A stretch of 64,000 nt of DNA from Alistipes senegalensis JC50 (GTDB lineage Bacteria; Bacteroidota; Bacteroidia; Bacteroidales; Rikenellaceae). The translations under genes and the position numbers were made by a program. The DNA lies in contig NZ_CP102252.1 in the NCBI RefSeq assembly GCF_025145645.1, positions 1,364,001 through 1,428,000 on the forward strand. The letters run 5' to 3'. The notes below the pieces were generated by a model. That model did not search any database. It saw nothing but the letters and a program-made list of their open reading frames with translations, and had not been told where the DNA came from. Shown here in pieces: positions 46,001 to 54,321 of the stretch. Within the stretch, counting starts at the first letter, position 1. Each line of letters starts with the position of its first letter.

Positions 46001-47770
46001 TCGGAGCTCTCCTACGCAAAACAGCGTTTCGGGAATCTCGATTTCGGGCTCTTCTACGGTCAGGGCCGGGGACACCGGGCCGATGCACGGCTCCTGCTGG
46101 ACGGCGCCGAGGCGCTGACCGTCGCGGGCGACTACCGCCCCGACCGCGAAAGCCCGCTCGACCTGACGGTCTCGGTTCCGGGACTTCCCCTGCGTCCGGT
46201 CAACATCTTCCTGCCCGAAGATCTGCTCCGCCTCTCGGGCGACCTCGGGGCGAAAGTGCACGTGCGGGGCACCTCCGACCGGCTGATACTCGACGGCGGC
46301 GTGCGGTTCGCGCAGACCGAGGTCCGCGTGCCGATGATCGGCACCTCGTTCCGGCTCTCGTCCGACACCATCCGCATCGCCGACAGCCGCGTGCGGTTCG
46401 ACGACTACGCGATCACGGCCCCGAACAAAAATCCGCTGACGATCCGGGGCAGCGTCGATCTCTCGGACTTCGCCCGGATGAAGGCCGACCTCGCGCTGCG
46501 CGCCTCCGACTTCCAGTTCGTGAACGTCGCCCGCAAGGAGGGAGCCCCGGTCTACGGAAAAGCCTACCTCGATCTCGACGCCACGGCCCGGGGGCCGCTC
46601 GACGAACTCGTCGTCCGCGGCAGCCTCGCCCTGCTGGGCGGCACGGACATCAGTTACGTCATGCAGGACTCGCCGATGGAGGTGAAAGAGCGGCCGCAGA
46701 ACGTCGTGTCGTTCGTGTCGTTCCGCGACCTCGACGCGCAGGAGCCCTCCGAAGCGGCCCCGGCGGTCCGGATCGGCGGTATGGACGTGCTGCTGAACGT
46801 CGATATCAACAGCGACGTGAAGGCCGGCGTGGACCTCTCGGCCAGCGGCGATAACCGCATCGACCTCCAGGGCGGCGGCAACCTGACCTACACGATGAAT
46901 CCGCTGGGCGACGTGAGCCTCTCGGGCAAATACGTCCTCTCGGGCGGCACCGTGCGCTACAACCCGCCGGTCATCTCGCAGAAGATCTTCAAGATCACCC
47001 CCGACGGCTACGTCGAGTGGGTGGGGAACATCGCCGACCCAGCCTTCAACATCACGGCCGTCGAAACCGTCCGGACCAACGTCTCCTCGAACGACCAGGA
47101 TGCGCGCCCGGTGAACTTCGACATCTCGATCAACATCCGCAACACGCTCAACGACCTCGCGGTGAGCTTCGACCTCGCGGCCCCCGAGGACCTCACGCTG
47201 CAAAACGAGCTGAACTCGCTCACGGCCGAACAGCGCGCCACGCAGGCGATGAACCTCCTGATCTACAACACCTACACGGGTCCCGGATCGACGGGCAAAG
47301 CCTCCTCGGAGAACCCGCTCAACTCGTTCATCCAAAAAGAGCTCAACCAGTGGGCGCAGAACAACCTGAAAGGCGTCGATCTCTCGTTCGGCATCAACTC
47401 CTACGGCGAGGACGACCCCAACGGCCAGCGCACCGACTACTCCTACCGCCTTTCGAAGAGCCTGTTCAGCAACCGCGTGCGGGCGGTCATCGGAGGCAAG
47501 ATCAGCACCGACGCCGATCCGTCGCAGAACCTCAAGGAGAACCTGATCGACGACATCTCGCTGGAATACATGCTCACCAAACGGGACAACATGTACCTGC
47601 GCCTGTTCCGCCACACGGGCTACGAGAGCATCCTCGAAGGCGAGATCACCGAGACGGGCGTGGGCTTCGTCATCCGCAAGAAACTGCTGCGCCTAGGCGA
47701 CCTGTTCCGGCTGACGAAGCGCAGCGCCGAAAAACGACAACGCAATGAGTCCGAAGAGCTTCCGAAATAG
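43055..47770 (+). CDS. TamB-family envelope assembly protein (DUF490)
   Basis: A 1,571-residue protein starting at 43055, where the ATG gives an N-terminal anchor (IVILLAVLLAPALLYV). The long repetitive beta body is typical of AsmA/TamB-like bridge proteins. The C-terminal TamB domain is marked by ALLGGTDISYVM, GGNLTYTMNPLGDVSLSGKY, LSGGTVRYNPPVISQKIF, GNIADPAFNITA and LSFGINSYG. TamB-like proteins span the periplasm and help insert outer-membrane proteins and/or move phospholipids. Its last 26 bp overlap the Omp85 gene, the usual TamA partner. A possible promoter (TTG 42931, TAACTTG 42954-42960) lies upstream. Confidence 0.9.
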   Translation: MLRKIVKYTLRTLIVILLAVLLAPALLYVPAVQDFIRGKAVGYASEALGMDLSVGRIRLAFPLRLTVEETLLIDRADTLVDCGRLSLDVALWPLIRKEVVVRSFELDRIAARYKDTTGGLDMRLSAGLLSLGETRADLRTQRAGIARITLSDGDIFLGLKASAPAEKADSTAPPAWSLDIRKISVLNTSFGMRTAPAVTELAVRLADGTVEECRVRLDSQQVSVGSVLLDRGVCSYLTAPSGPGTETPPEPADTTPSLPWTVRVGSVALTDNRVEYGTLGHRPAAGFDPAFIALSALDLRIDSVYNRGADIALQLRQLTFTERSGLSVRDASGRFEMGPAGVSLSGFELGTARSRLRADVSAGPGILRTEPRTPLSAALSADLNTREIADLYPAAIPPALNDRTVRVKLTAAGTLADIGRIGLDISSPGHLDFTANGRAQNLLDPESLNASARFEGDFRDMAFLVELLPDSALRRRVAIPDRIGLRGSAAADRGAFSVASTLSVGDGRIVLDGRLDPRQESYDAEFRCDSFPAGRFLPSDSLGMLDLALTARGAGFDPFKARTRANLRAQIDHAEYRGHDFGGIGLEADLEDHRLSGALSDRDSALRMSLTLSGALTEERQEVRLAGRIADFDLAQMGFVPERLGGSFLLDAEASATRSGSYAARVGLDSIVIRSGYRTDRIRATSLSFAADTASTRIEASSGDLSLRFSSRSPLDSLIAALTRSADTLARQIRLQKVDMEQLQPVLPDFDLQAAAGRNNILNNLLKTRKASFKALEIRGGNHGSQPVSLRMRVEGLASGGIVLDTVKLGIAQEAERLAYYLRAANTPGNLDHVAQAALYGSLAGNTGTVNLWQKNRAGREGFRFGFDVTWTDSLIRASVTPRNPLFGFEPWEVNPGNYLVYRFDKRLEADLDLTHGTQRFALRSVSAPGAPDGIRLDIAGLNIGSMLELLPSAPPIDGVLGADVTLHLAPDSLCLRGDVSVSELSYAKQRFGNLDFGLFYGQGRGHRADARLLLDGAEALTVAGDYRPDRESPLDLTVSVPGLPLRPVNIFLPEDLLRLSGDLGAKVHVRGTSDRLILDGGVRFAQTEVRVPMIGTSFRLSSDTIRIADSRVRFDDYAITAPNKNPLTIRGSVDLSDFARMKADLALRASDFQFVNVARKEGAPVYGKAYLDLDATARGPLDELVVRGSLALLGGTDISYVMQDSPMEVKERPQNVVSFVSFRDLDAQEPSEAAPAVRIGGMDVLLNVDINSDVKAGVDLSASGDNRIDLQGGGNLTYTMNPLGDVSLSGKYVLSGGTVRYNPPVISQKIFKITPDGYVEWVGNIADPAFNITAVETVRTNVSSNDQDARPVNFDISINIRNTLNDLAVSFDLAAPEDLTLQNELNSLTAEQRATQAMNLLIYNTYTGPGSTGKASSENPLNSFIQKELNQWAQNNLKGVDLSFGINSYGEDDPNGQRTDYSYRLSKSLFSNRVRAVIGGKISTDADPSQNLKENLIDDISLEYMLTKRDNMYLRLFRHTGYESILEGEITETGVGFVIRKKLLRLGDLFRLTKRSAEKRQRNESEELPK

Positions 47771-50057
47771 CGTCTTCCTGCTTGCGGCCGCCGCGCTGCT
47801 CGCAGCCTGCTCCACCACCCGGCGTCTGGGGGCGGGCGAGGTTCTGTACACGGGCGTGAAGAAAATCCGCATCGAGCCCGACTCGGGCGTCGTGCTCTCC
47901 TCGGCCGCCGAATCGGCCGTGAAGGAGCCCCTCTCCGTAGCCCCGAACAACCCGCTTTACAGCCCCTATCTGCGCACGCCGCTGCCGATCGGCCTCTGGG
48001 CGTGGAACTATTTCTACACGCCGAAAGAAAAGGGATTCAAATACTGGTTCTACAAGCGGCTGGCCAAACAGCCCGTGCTGATCTCCAAGGTGCAGCCCGA
48101 ACTGCGCACCCGGGTCGCCGAGCAGGTTCTCGAAAACTACGGCTATTTCGGCTCCCGGGCCTCGGACTCCCTGCTCCACCGCAAGCACGGCCGCAAGGCC
48201 AAGGTGAACTATACGCTCCGGATCGCGCCGCCGTTCCGCTACTCGGAGATCACCTACCCGGCGGTCGAAGGCGGGCTGAAACCCCTGATCGACAGTCTGC
48301 ACGCCACCTCGCTGCTCCGCACGGGCGCGCAATACAACCTCGACACCCTCACGCTCGAACGGCAGCGCATCGCGCGGCTCCTGCGCAACCGGGGCTACTA
48401 CTATTTCCGTCCGGAGTATCTGGAATACCTCGCCGACACGACGATCTCGCCGCAACGGGTCGCCGTGCGGCTGAACCTCAAGCCAAACACCCCCGAGGTG
48501 GCCCTCAAACCCTACCGCGTGGGCGACATCACCGTCCGCCTGACCAACATCCGCCCCGGTCCGGCCGACACCCTCCGGCTGCGCAACGCCACGGTCATCG
48601 CCCAGCGTCCGATGAAGATACGGCCCGGAGTCCTCGCCCGGGCGCTCGCCCTCGAACCCGGCCAGCTCTTCACCGTCGATGCCCAGAGCCGCACGCAAAC
48701 CAGCCTCAACAAACTGGGGATTTTCCGCTCGGTCAACCTGGGCGTCACGCCGCTCGACTCCCTGCGGGGCGCCGACACGCTCGACGTCACGCTCGACGCG
48801 CAGTTCGACTACCCGCTCGAAGCGGCCCTCGAGACCGACGTGACCACCAAGTCGAACAGCTTCATCGGCCCGGGCATCACCTTCAAGGTCAGCAACAACA
48901 ACCTCTTCCGGGGCGGCGAGGTCCTCGCCCTGAAGCTCAACGGCTCCTACGAATGGCAGACGGGCAACCGGAACTCCGGAGGCCGCTCCTCGCGGCTGAA
49001 CTCCTACGAACTGGGGCTGAACGCCAATCTCAACATCCCGCGACTGCTGCTGCCGGCATCCATGACGCGGCGCATGCGCTATCCGGGAAGCACCTCGTTC
49101 CAGCTGGGCGTGGACCTGATGAACCGTCCCAGCTTCTTCCGGCTGATCGCCTTCAGCGGCTCGGCGGGCTACAATTTCCAAACCTCGCCTTACAGCCGCC
49201 ACGCGCTGACGGTCTTCAAGCTCACCTATAACAAACTGCTGCACACGACCGAATCCTTCGATCAGACGATGGACGAGAACCCGGCCATCGCCATGAGCTT
49301 CCGCAACCAGTTCGTGCCGTCGATCGGCTACACCTACACCTTCGACAAGAGCTACGGCGCCACGGGCAACCGCCGACTCTACTGGCAGAACAGCGTCACT
49401 TCGGCGGGCAATCTCCTCTCGGGCATTCTGCGGGCCTTCGGCGAGCGGCAGCCCCAGCACCTCTTCGGCAACCGATTCTCGCAGTTCGCCAAGGAGGTGA
49501 GCGAATTGAAGTTCTACCACCGCATCGGCCGCCGCAACAACTGGCTGGCAACGCGCCTGCTCGTCGGCGTGGGCTACGCCTACGGCAACTCGGAGGTGAT
49601 GCCTTACAGCGAACAGTTCTACATCGGCGGCGCCAACAGCATCCGGGCCTTCACGGTGCGTTCGCTGGGCCCCGGCAGCTACCGCCCGCCCCGCGACGAC
49701 CGCAACGGATACCTCGACCAGACGGGCGATTTCAAACTGGAGGCCAACGTCGAATACCGCTTCGGGCTCCTCGGGAAGCTCGGCGGAGCCGTATTCCTCG
49801 ACGCCGGCAACATCTGGCTGCTGAAAAACGACCCCAAACGCCCCGGCGCGGAGCTGAAATGGAAAGGCTTCCTGAACGAGATCGCCTTGGGCACGGGCTT
49901 CGGACTGCGTTACGACATCAGCGTTCTGGTCATCCGCGCCGACCTCGGCATCGGCCTGCACACGCCCTATCCGAATCCGGACAAAAAGGGTTATTACAAC
50001 ATCTCCAGTTTCAAGGACGGCCTGGGCTTCCACCTGGCCATCGGCTATCCTTTCTGA
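47745..50057 (+). CDS. Omp85-family outer-membrane assembly protein (TamA/BamA-like), lipoprotein
   Basis: The 770-residue protein has a lipoprotein signal (LLAAACSTTRRLG), a POTRA-like periplasmic region (about 30-400), and a C-terminal 16-strand barrel. The barrel carries the Omp85 signature FYIGGANSIRAFTVRSLGPGSY and LEANVEYRF and ends in IGYPF with a terminal phenylalanine. The lipid-anchored Omp85 form is common in Bacteroidetes. The gene overlaps tamB by 26 bp, indicating a TamA-TamB-type pair that assembles outer-membrane proteins. Confidence 0.92.
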   Translation: MSPKSFRNSVFLLAAAALLAACSTTRRLGAGEVLYTGVKKIRIEPDSGVVLSSAAESAVKEPLSVAPNNPLYSPYLRTPLPIGLWAWNYFYTPKEKGFKYWFYKRLAKQPVLISKVQPELRTRVAEQVLENYGYFGSRASDSLLHRKHGRKAKVNYTLRIAPPFRYSEITYPAVEGGLKPLIDSLHATSLLRTGAQYNLDTLTLERQRIARLLRNRGYYYFRPEYLEYLADTTISPQRVAVRLNLKPNTPEVALKPYRVGDITVRLTNIRPGPADTLRLRNATVIAQRPMKIRPGVLARALALEPGQLFTVDAQSRTQTSLNKLGIFRSVNLGVTPLDSLRGADTLDVTLDAQFDYPLEAALETDVTTKSNSFIGPGITFKVSNNNLFRGGEVLALKLNGSYEWQTGNRNSGGRSSRLNSYELGLNANLNIPRLLLPASMTRRMRYPGSTSFQLGVDLMNRPSFFRLIAFSGSAGYNFQTSPYSRHALTVFKLTYNKLLHTTESFDQTMDENPAIAMSFRNQFVPSIGYTYTFDKSYGATGNRRLYWQNSVTSAGNLLSGILRAFGERQPQHLFGNRFSQFAKEVSELKFYHRIGRRNNWLATRLLVGVGYAYGNSEVMPYSEQFYIGGANSIRAFTVRSLGPGSYRPPRDDRNGYLDQTGDFKLEANVEYRFGLLGKLGGAVFLDAGNIWLLKNDPKRPGAELKWKGFLNEIALGTGFGLRYDISVLVIRADLGIGLHTPYPNPDKKGYYNISSFKDGLGFHLAIGYPF

Positions 50058-50128
50058 CCCGCACAGTCGATAATCCGGGGGCAAAACCGGTCCGACACAG
50101 GGCTTTCCGCAGAAAATCGGGGTCGCCA

Positions 50129-50160
50129 TTTGCAGAATCGGGAAATATTGCGTACTTTTG
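50129..50160 (+). promoter_or_regulatory. promoter of tRNA-Ser
   Basis: TTTG (50129-50132), 20 bp, then TACTTTTG (50153-50160) is an exact TTTG/TAnnTTTG promoter ending 11 bp before the tRNA 5' end. Confidence 0.75.
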
Positions 50161-50171
50161 GGGCATCTTTC

Positions 50172-50259
50172 GGAAAGATGCAGGAGTGGTTGAACTGGCC
50201 CGCCTGGAAAGCGAGTAAACCCCTAAAGGGTTTCAGGGGTTCGAATCCCCTTCTTTCCG
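50172..50259 (+). tRNA. tRNA-Ser(GGA)
   Basis: The 88-nt molecule folds with a 7-bp acceptor stem (50172-50178 with 50252-50258), GGA anticodon in the loop CTGGAAA, a long class II variable arm (AACCCCTAAAGGGTT) and a TPsiC arm with GGTTCGAAT. The discriminator base is G, as for serine tRNAs. CCA is not encoded. It reads UCC/UCU codons. Confidence 0.95.
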
Positions 50260-50278
50260 CAAAATTGATTTCCAAACG

Positions 50279-50306
50279 AAAGGTTGCACAAAGTGCAACC
50301 TTTTTT
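50279..50306 (+). terminator. terminator after tRNA-Ser
   Basis: Stem AAAGGTTGCAC / GTGCAACCTTT (50279-50289 with 50293-50303, loop AAA) is followed by Ts to 50306. It can also end the convergent flavoprotein gene whose stop is at 50329. Confidence 0.85.
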
Positions 50307-50328
50307 GTTTTGGGAGCGGCGCAAATTC

Positions 50329-50943
50329 CTACCGGATAAAACTCGTCGCCACCCGCTCTTCGGGCTCCGGACGCCCCTCCCCGGCCAGCAGCCCCGCGCG
50401 AAGCACGCGCGCCATGTTGCGCGCCAGCACCCGCATCGTCTGCAATCCTTCGACATCCTGCGCCGCCTCGCCGGGCAGCCGTCCGTGAACGCTGTTCCAA
50501 TACTGCGACGAGACGACAGGCATGTTCGAGATCGTGAAATACTTGTTCAGCCGGTCGAACGTCGCGCTCGCCCCGCCCCGGCGGCAGACAGCCACCGCAG
50601 CCGCAGGCTTGTAAGCCAGCAGGTTCCCGCAGGAGTAGAACAACCGGTCCAACAGTGCGCACAGCGATCCGTTCGGCCCGGCGTAGTAGACCGGCGACCC
50701 GACCACGAGGGCGTCGGCCCCGGCGAGTTTTTCACGCACTTCGTCGTAGAGCGCGTCGTTGAAGACGCAGCGGCCCAACTCCGCGCATTTCCCGCAGGCG
50801 ATGCACCCCTGCACGGCCCGCGTGCCGATCGACACGATCTCGGCCCCGATGCCCTCGTCGCGGAGCGTGCGGGCCACTTCCGAAAGCGCGATGAAGGTGT
50901 TCCCCTCGCGCCGGGGGCTTCCGTTGATAAGCAGTACTTTCAT
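50329..50943 (-). CDS. flavodoxin-fold NAD(P)H-dependent FMN reductase / iron-sulfur flavoprotein
   Basis: 204 residues from the ATG at 50943. The phosphate-binding loop GSPRREGNT (8-16) and GSPVYYAGPNGSLCALLDR are the FMN sites of the NADPH-dependent FMN reductase family. A cysteine cluster C47-X2-C50-X2-C53-X5-C59 resembles the Fe-S site of iron-sulfur flavoproteins, so electron transfer through a 4Fe-4S centre is likely. It is a cytoplasmic redox enzyme, monocistronic, with substrate unknown. Confidence 0.88.
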   Translation of the reverse strand: MKVLLINGSPRREGNTFIALSEVARTLRDEGIGAEIVSIGTRAVQGCIACGKCAELGRCVFNDALYDEVREKLAGADALVVGSPVYYAGPNGSLCALLDRLFYSCGNLLAYKPAAAVAVCRRGGASATFDRLNKYFTISNMPVVSSQYWNSVHGRLPGEAAQDVEGLQTMRVLARNMARVLRAGLLAGEGRPEPEERVATSFIR

Positions 50944-51062
50944 GACAGCTATTTTTAATAAAGACACTCCCTGCACTTACCGCGCCGGAGACACGGCATT
51001 TCATCTATAATGAAAAAGGGGGATTCTTTCGAACCTCCCTCACTCTCAAACCTAACCGGAAA

Positions 51063-51293
51063 TTACTCGGCCTTCTCGCAGCAGGGTTTCTCGGCGCAGG
51101 TTTTCGTCGAATCGCACTTCTCAGCGCAGCAAGCCTTCGTCGAGTCGCATTTCTCGGCGCAGCAAGCAGCAGCTTCGGTCGTGGCGGCAGCCTCGGCGGC
51201 GGCATTGTCAGCGGCCTTCTTGTTCGAATTGCCACAGCAGCTTACCATAGCGACGGCAGCCATGACGACAACAAAAGAGAAAATCTTTTTCAT
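51063..51293 (-). CDS. small Cys-rich putative lipoprotein
   Basis: A 76-residue product: signal peptide with lipobox AMVSC (Cys19), an Ala-rich linker (about 27-43), then tandem copies of an 11-residue unit CCAEKCDSTKA and a shorter third copy TCAEKPCCEK. Nine cysteines lie in the tail, in CC and CX3-5C spacing that could bind metal or form disulfides. The tail repeats are also near-perfect 33-bp DNA repeats, so copy number may vary between strains. It has its own promoter and no operon partner. The family is not recognised. Confidence 0.75.
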   Translation of the reverse strand: MKKIFSFVVVMAAVAMVSCCGNSNKKAADNAAAEAAATTEAAACCAEKCDSTKACCAEKCDSTKTCAEKPCCEKAE

Positions 51294-51332
51294 AGCGCTA
51301 AATGTTTAGAAATTAGTTGTTCTGTAACGCCG

Positions 51333-51363
51333 CAAAGATAGATATTCGCCCGAAATAAGCAAA
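51333..51363 (-). promoter_or_regulatory. promoter of the Cys-rich lipoprotein gene
   Basis: On the minus strand TTTG (51360-51363), 19 bp, then TATCTTTG (51333-51340): a near-consensus Bacteroidetes promoter, giving a leader of about 35 nt. Confidence 0.65.
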
Positions 51364-51396
51364 GAAAAAACGCATATTTTTCAAAAACGGGCTTTT

Positions 51397-51864
51397 TCAG
51401 TCCAAAAGGTTCGAAATCGGGAACTCCTCGTTTTTCAGGAACGCCTTCGGAAAAGTCCCCGTCACGCGGCCTTTCAGGATCACGGCCTCCTCGTTGCTCA
51501 GACAGTCCCCGACCGAAACGACGAAATAGGGGATCTTGTAATCCATGTAGACCTTCACGCCCGGATAGGTCTCTTCGAAGAGTTTCTGGGCGGCGAAAGC
51601 CCCGTTGCGGGCCTCGGGTCCGTTGTCCGAGAAGATGCAGACGCGGAAGCCGCGCACCCGCAGCTGCTGTCCGGCGCGCACGGCCTCGGCCACGGCGCGC
51701 GCGGCGTCGCCGTGCTCCGCGACGGTCACCTGCGCCCGTCCGAAAAAGGCGGTGCCGGCGACGGGTTCGGCCAGACGCTGTTTGAAAGCGTCGAGCGACT
51801 GTGCGCGGAGCGAAACGGCCGCACACAGGAGCATCAGGGTAAGGATCGACAATCTGCGCATCAC
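51397..51864 (-). CDS. exported SPOR-like domain protein
   Basis: A 155-residue protein with a signal peptide (LTLMLLCAAVSLRAQ) and a C-terminal SPOR-like region (about 65-150): GFRVCIFSDNGPEARNGAFAAQ, FEETYPGVKVYMDYKIPYFVVSVGDCLS. SPOR domains bind denuded peptidoglycan at division or growth sites. ATG at 51861 is an alternative start. It is the last gene of a four-gene minus-strand operon, overlapping the preceding lipoprotein gene by 4 bp. Confidence 0.7.
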   Translation of the reverse strand: MMRRLSILTLMLLCAAVSLRAQSLDAFKQRLAEPVAGTAFFGRAQVTVAEHGDAARAVAEAVRAGQQLRVRGFRVCIFSDNGPEARNGAFAAQKLFEETYPGVKVYMDYKIPYFVVSVGDCLSNEEAVILKGRVTGTFPKAFLKNEEFPISNLLD

Positions 51865-52367
51865 TTCAATTTGTTTTTAACGTCCTGCAACGTCAGGCCA
51901 AAGGTATTCAAAAAATCCGACAATGGCATCCTGTCGCGCGAAATTTTTACGGGCGCCGGGCCTCCGCGTCCCTCCAGGGCATAGGCGATGCCGACCTGCG
52001 AAAGGTCTCCCGCCTCGACTTTCCGGAGCAGCACGTAGAGCGCCAGCGGATCGGAGATTTTCACCCGCCACAGCGTCCGGAAACTGCCCGTCGTGCGCCG
52101 GGGCACCTCGACCGACTCGCGCAGCACGACCGTCCCCACACGCCCGTCGGCGTAGTAAACGTCGATTTCGGCCGTTTCGAGCTGCAACTTGTAGCCCGTG
52201 TTGTTCATCACCCGCACGACGATCTCAGCGCCGGTCAGCCCCTGGCGTTCGATCTTCTCGATCCCCTCGAAGCGGATGTTGCGCTGCGCCTTCTCGACGG
52301 CCTTGCGGCACGAAGCCGCCGACGCAGCCACAGCCAGCAGCAACAGGTATAACAGAAACTTTCTCAT
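51861..52367 (-). CDS. LEA14-like lipoprotein
   Basis: 168 residues from the ATG at 52367, which overlaps the ubiE stop (ATGA). The lipobox is SAASC (Cys near 20). The body (about 30-125) is a single beta-sandwich with FEGIEKIERQGLTGAEIVVRV and NNTGYKLQLETAEIDVYY, as in LEA_2/LEA14 proteins. It is a periplasmic membrane-anchored protein of unknown function, coupled on both sides to its operon neighbours. Confidence 0.75.
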   Translation of the reverse strand: MRKFLLYLLLLAVAASAASCRKAVEKAQRNIRFEGIEKIERQGLTGAEIVVRVMNNTGYKLQLETAEIDVYYADGRVGTVVLRESVEVPRRTTGSFRTLWRVKISDPLALYVLLRKVEAGDLSQVGIAYALEGRGGPAPVKISRDRMPLSDFLNTFGLTLQDVKNKLK

Positions 52368-53080
52368 CGCTCTCCTATATATATCTGCGCGATCCCGCAA
52401 CTCTGGCTCTTCGCCCGGCAGTTCCGGAACCCCGCCTTTTCCATCATCCCCAGAAACTCCGCCGGAGCGGGGAACTCCCCCACCGAAGCCGGCAGATACT
52501 CGTAGGCCCTTTTGTCGCGCGACACCAGTCCGCCGATGCGGGGCAATATCTTGTAGGAGTAGAACTCGTACAGCGCCCGGAACACCCGGTTGCGGGGCCG
52601 CGAGAACTCCAGGATAACGACTTTGCCCCCGGGCCTTATCGTGCGGGCCAGTTCGCAGAGCCCGGCCGCGAGGTCGCCGAAATTGCGCACCCCGAATGCG
52701 ACGGTCGCCGCATCGACCGAGGCGTCGGCCACCTCCAGATGTTCGGCATCGCCCCGTTCGAGAACGATGCGGCTGTCCAGCCCCCGGGCCTCGACCTTGC
52801 GGCGCGCCACGGCGAGCATCTCCTCCGAAAGGTCCACGCCCATCACCTGCACGTCGCGGATGCGCCGCGCCAGGGCGATCGCCAGGTCGCCCGTGCCGGT
52901 CGCCACGTCGAGTATGCGGCGGGGATTCGCACGCCGCACCTCGTTCACCGCACGGCGGCGCCAGATGCGGTCGATGTTCACCGAAAGCGTATGGTTCAGC
53001 AGGTCGTACCGCGGCGCGATGTTGTCGAACATCTCGCGGACCTCCTCCTTCTTGGTCTGATCTGTGTTGTAGGGTTTCAT
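52364..53080 (-). CDS. ubiE: demethylmenaquinone methyltransferase
   Basis: 238 residues from the ATG at 53080. The UbiE/MenG family is shown by VREMFDNIAPRYDLLNHTLS, the AdoMet loop ILDVATGTGDLAIALA, GVDLSEEML, VAFGVRNFGD and GKVVILEFSRP. It methylates demethylmenaquinone in the last step of menaquinone synthesis, which suits an anaerobe using menaquinone. It overlaps the FtsX-type permease gene upstream and the lipoprotein gene downstream, each by 4 bp. Confidence 0.96.
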   Translation of the reverse strand: MKPYNTDQTKKEEVREMFDNIAPRYDLLNHTLSVNIDRIWRRRAVNEVRRANPRRILDVATGTGDLAIALARRIRDVQVMGVDLSEEMLAVARRKVEARGLDSRIVLERGDAEHLEVADASVDAATVAFGVRNFGDLAAGLCELARTIRPGGKVVILEFSRPRNRVFRALYEFYSYKILPRIGGLVSRDKRAYEYLPASVGEFPAPAEFLGMMEKAGFRNCRAKSQSCGIAQIYIGER

Positions 53081-54321
53081 TCGTATCTTATCGTTTCTTC
53101 GGGTTTCACGCCGGACACCACGGCCGTCGGGATCACCAGCAGGGCGACGATCGCGGCGACGAACCCGGCGTTCAGCGCCAGCCACCATCCCCATCCCAGC
53201 GACACGGGCACCTCCGAGAGCAGGTAGCCCTCCGAACTGAGTTTTATCAAATGGGTCCACTTCTGCACCAGACACAGCCCCAGCCCGACGGCGTTGCCCC
53301 ACGCCAGTCCCCGCAGCGTGACGAAGCCCGCCCGCCAGAGGAAGATGCGCCGCAGTTCGCCGCTGCGCATCCCGAGAGCCTTCAGCAGACCGATCATTCG
53401 CGTGCGTTCGAGCACCAGAATCAGCAGCGCCGAGGCCATGTTGAAGAAGGCCACGACCAACATGATGACGATGATCACCGCGGCGTTCACGTCGTGGGCT
53501 TTCAGCCAGTCGAAGATGTTGGCGTAACGCTCCGTGACGCTCGTCACCGCGAGGTTCTCCGTTCCCTCCGCCTCGTCGTAGAGCAGCGTGCGGCCCAACG
53601 TGCGGGCGAAGGCGCCGGCGTCGCGCAGGTCGCGGGTCCGGATCTCGTAACCGGAGATCTCGTCCGGCCCCCAGTCCGAAAGCCGCTGCACGTTGCGGAT
53701 GTCCGTGACGACCACCATGCCGTCCATCTCCTCCATCCCCGAGGCGTAGACGCCCGCCACCTTGAACCGGTCGCGGCGGGGCATCTCGCCCGGCTCGACG
53801 AAGAGCATCTCGACCTTGTCGCCCACCCCTAACAGCAGCCTGTCGGCCAGCGAACGCGACAGCAGGATGTCTTTCGTGCGTACCGAATCGCCCACGCGGG
53901 GCAGCTCGCCTTCGACGAGCCACTCGCGGAAATAAGACCAGTCGTAATCCCCCTCGACGCCTTTGAGCATCACCTCGCCCACGGCGTCGGCCGTGCGCAC
54001 GATGCCGCCCTTCACGGCGTAGGGGGCCATCGCCTCGAACCCTTCGGTCGCGCGGATCAGCTCCTCGAGGTGCGCGCTGCGGTGCACGGGTTCCGAATCG
54101 AGGGCGTTAACGCCCCGCACGTCGGTCACCGAGACATGGGCGGCGAAGCCCGTCATCTTGTGCGCCACCTCGCGTTTGAACCCCATGATGACGGCCATCG
54201 CAAGGATCATCACAGCCGCACCCACAGCCACCGACACCACGGCGATACGCTCCATCACCCCGGGTTTGTTCTCCGGGGAGGGCTTCGCCATGCGGCGTGC
54301 GATGAAAAAGGCGAGATTCAT
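53077..54321 (-). CDS. LolC/LolE-like ABC transporter permease (FtsX/MacB family)
   Basis: A 414-residue inner-membrane protein with one N-terminal span (IAVVSVAVGAAVMILAMAVIM), a large periplasmic MacB-type domain (about 45-260), and three C-terminal spans (VIIVIMLVVAFFNMASALLIL, VTLRGLAWGNAVGLGL, ALNAGFVAAIVALLVIPT). RMIGLLKALGMRSGELRRIF is the cytoplasmic loop that contacts the ATPase in lipoprotein-releasing LolCDE. No LolD ATPase is adjacent, so it must be elsewhere. It is the first gene of the operon with ubiE. Confidence 0.88.
   Translation of the reverse strand: MNLAFFIARRMAKPSPENKPGVMERIAVVSVAVGAAVMILAMAVIMGFKREVAHKMTGFAAHVSVTDVRGVNALDSEPVHRSAHLEELIRATEGFEAMAPYAVKGGIVRTADAVGEVMLKGVEGDYDWSYFREWLVEGELPRVGDSVRTKDILLSRSLADRLLLGVGDKVEMLFVEPGEMPRRDRFKVAGVYASGMEEMDGMVVVTDIRNVQRLSDWGPDEISGYEIRTRDLRDAGAFARTLGRTLLYDEAEGTENLAVTSVTERYANIFDWLKAHDVNAAVIIVIMLVVAFFNMASALLILVLERTRMIGLLKALGMRSGELRRIFLWRAGFVTLRGLAWGNAVGLGLCLVQKWTHLIKLSSEGYLLSEVPVSLGWGWWLALNAGFVAAIVALLVIPTAVVSGVKPEETIRYE

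Noticed and set aside
43010..47614. Long minus-strand open frames across tamB
   Set aside because: They are low-complexity, Arg/Val/Glu-rich readings without domains, typical of antisense frames in GC-rich DNA.
51063..51200. Short tandem repeats considered as a CRISPR array
   Set aside because: The repeats are in frame, contiguous without unique spacers, and encode the Cys-rich tail of a lipoprotein.
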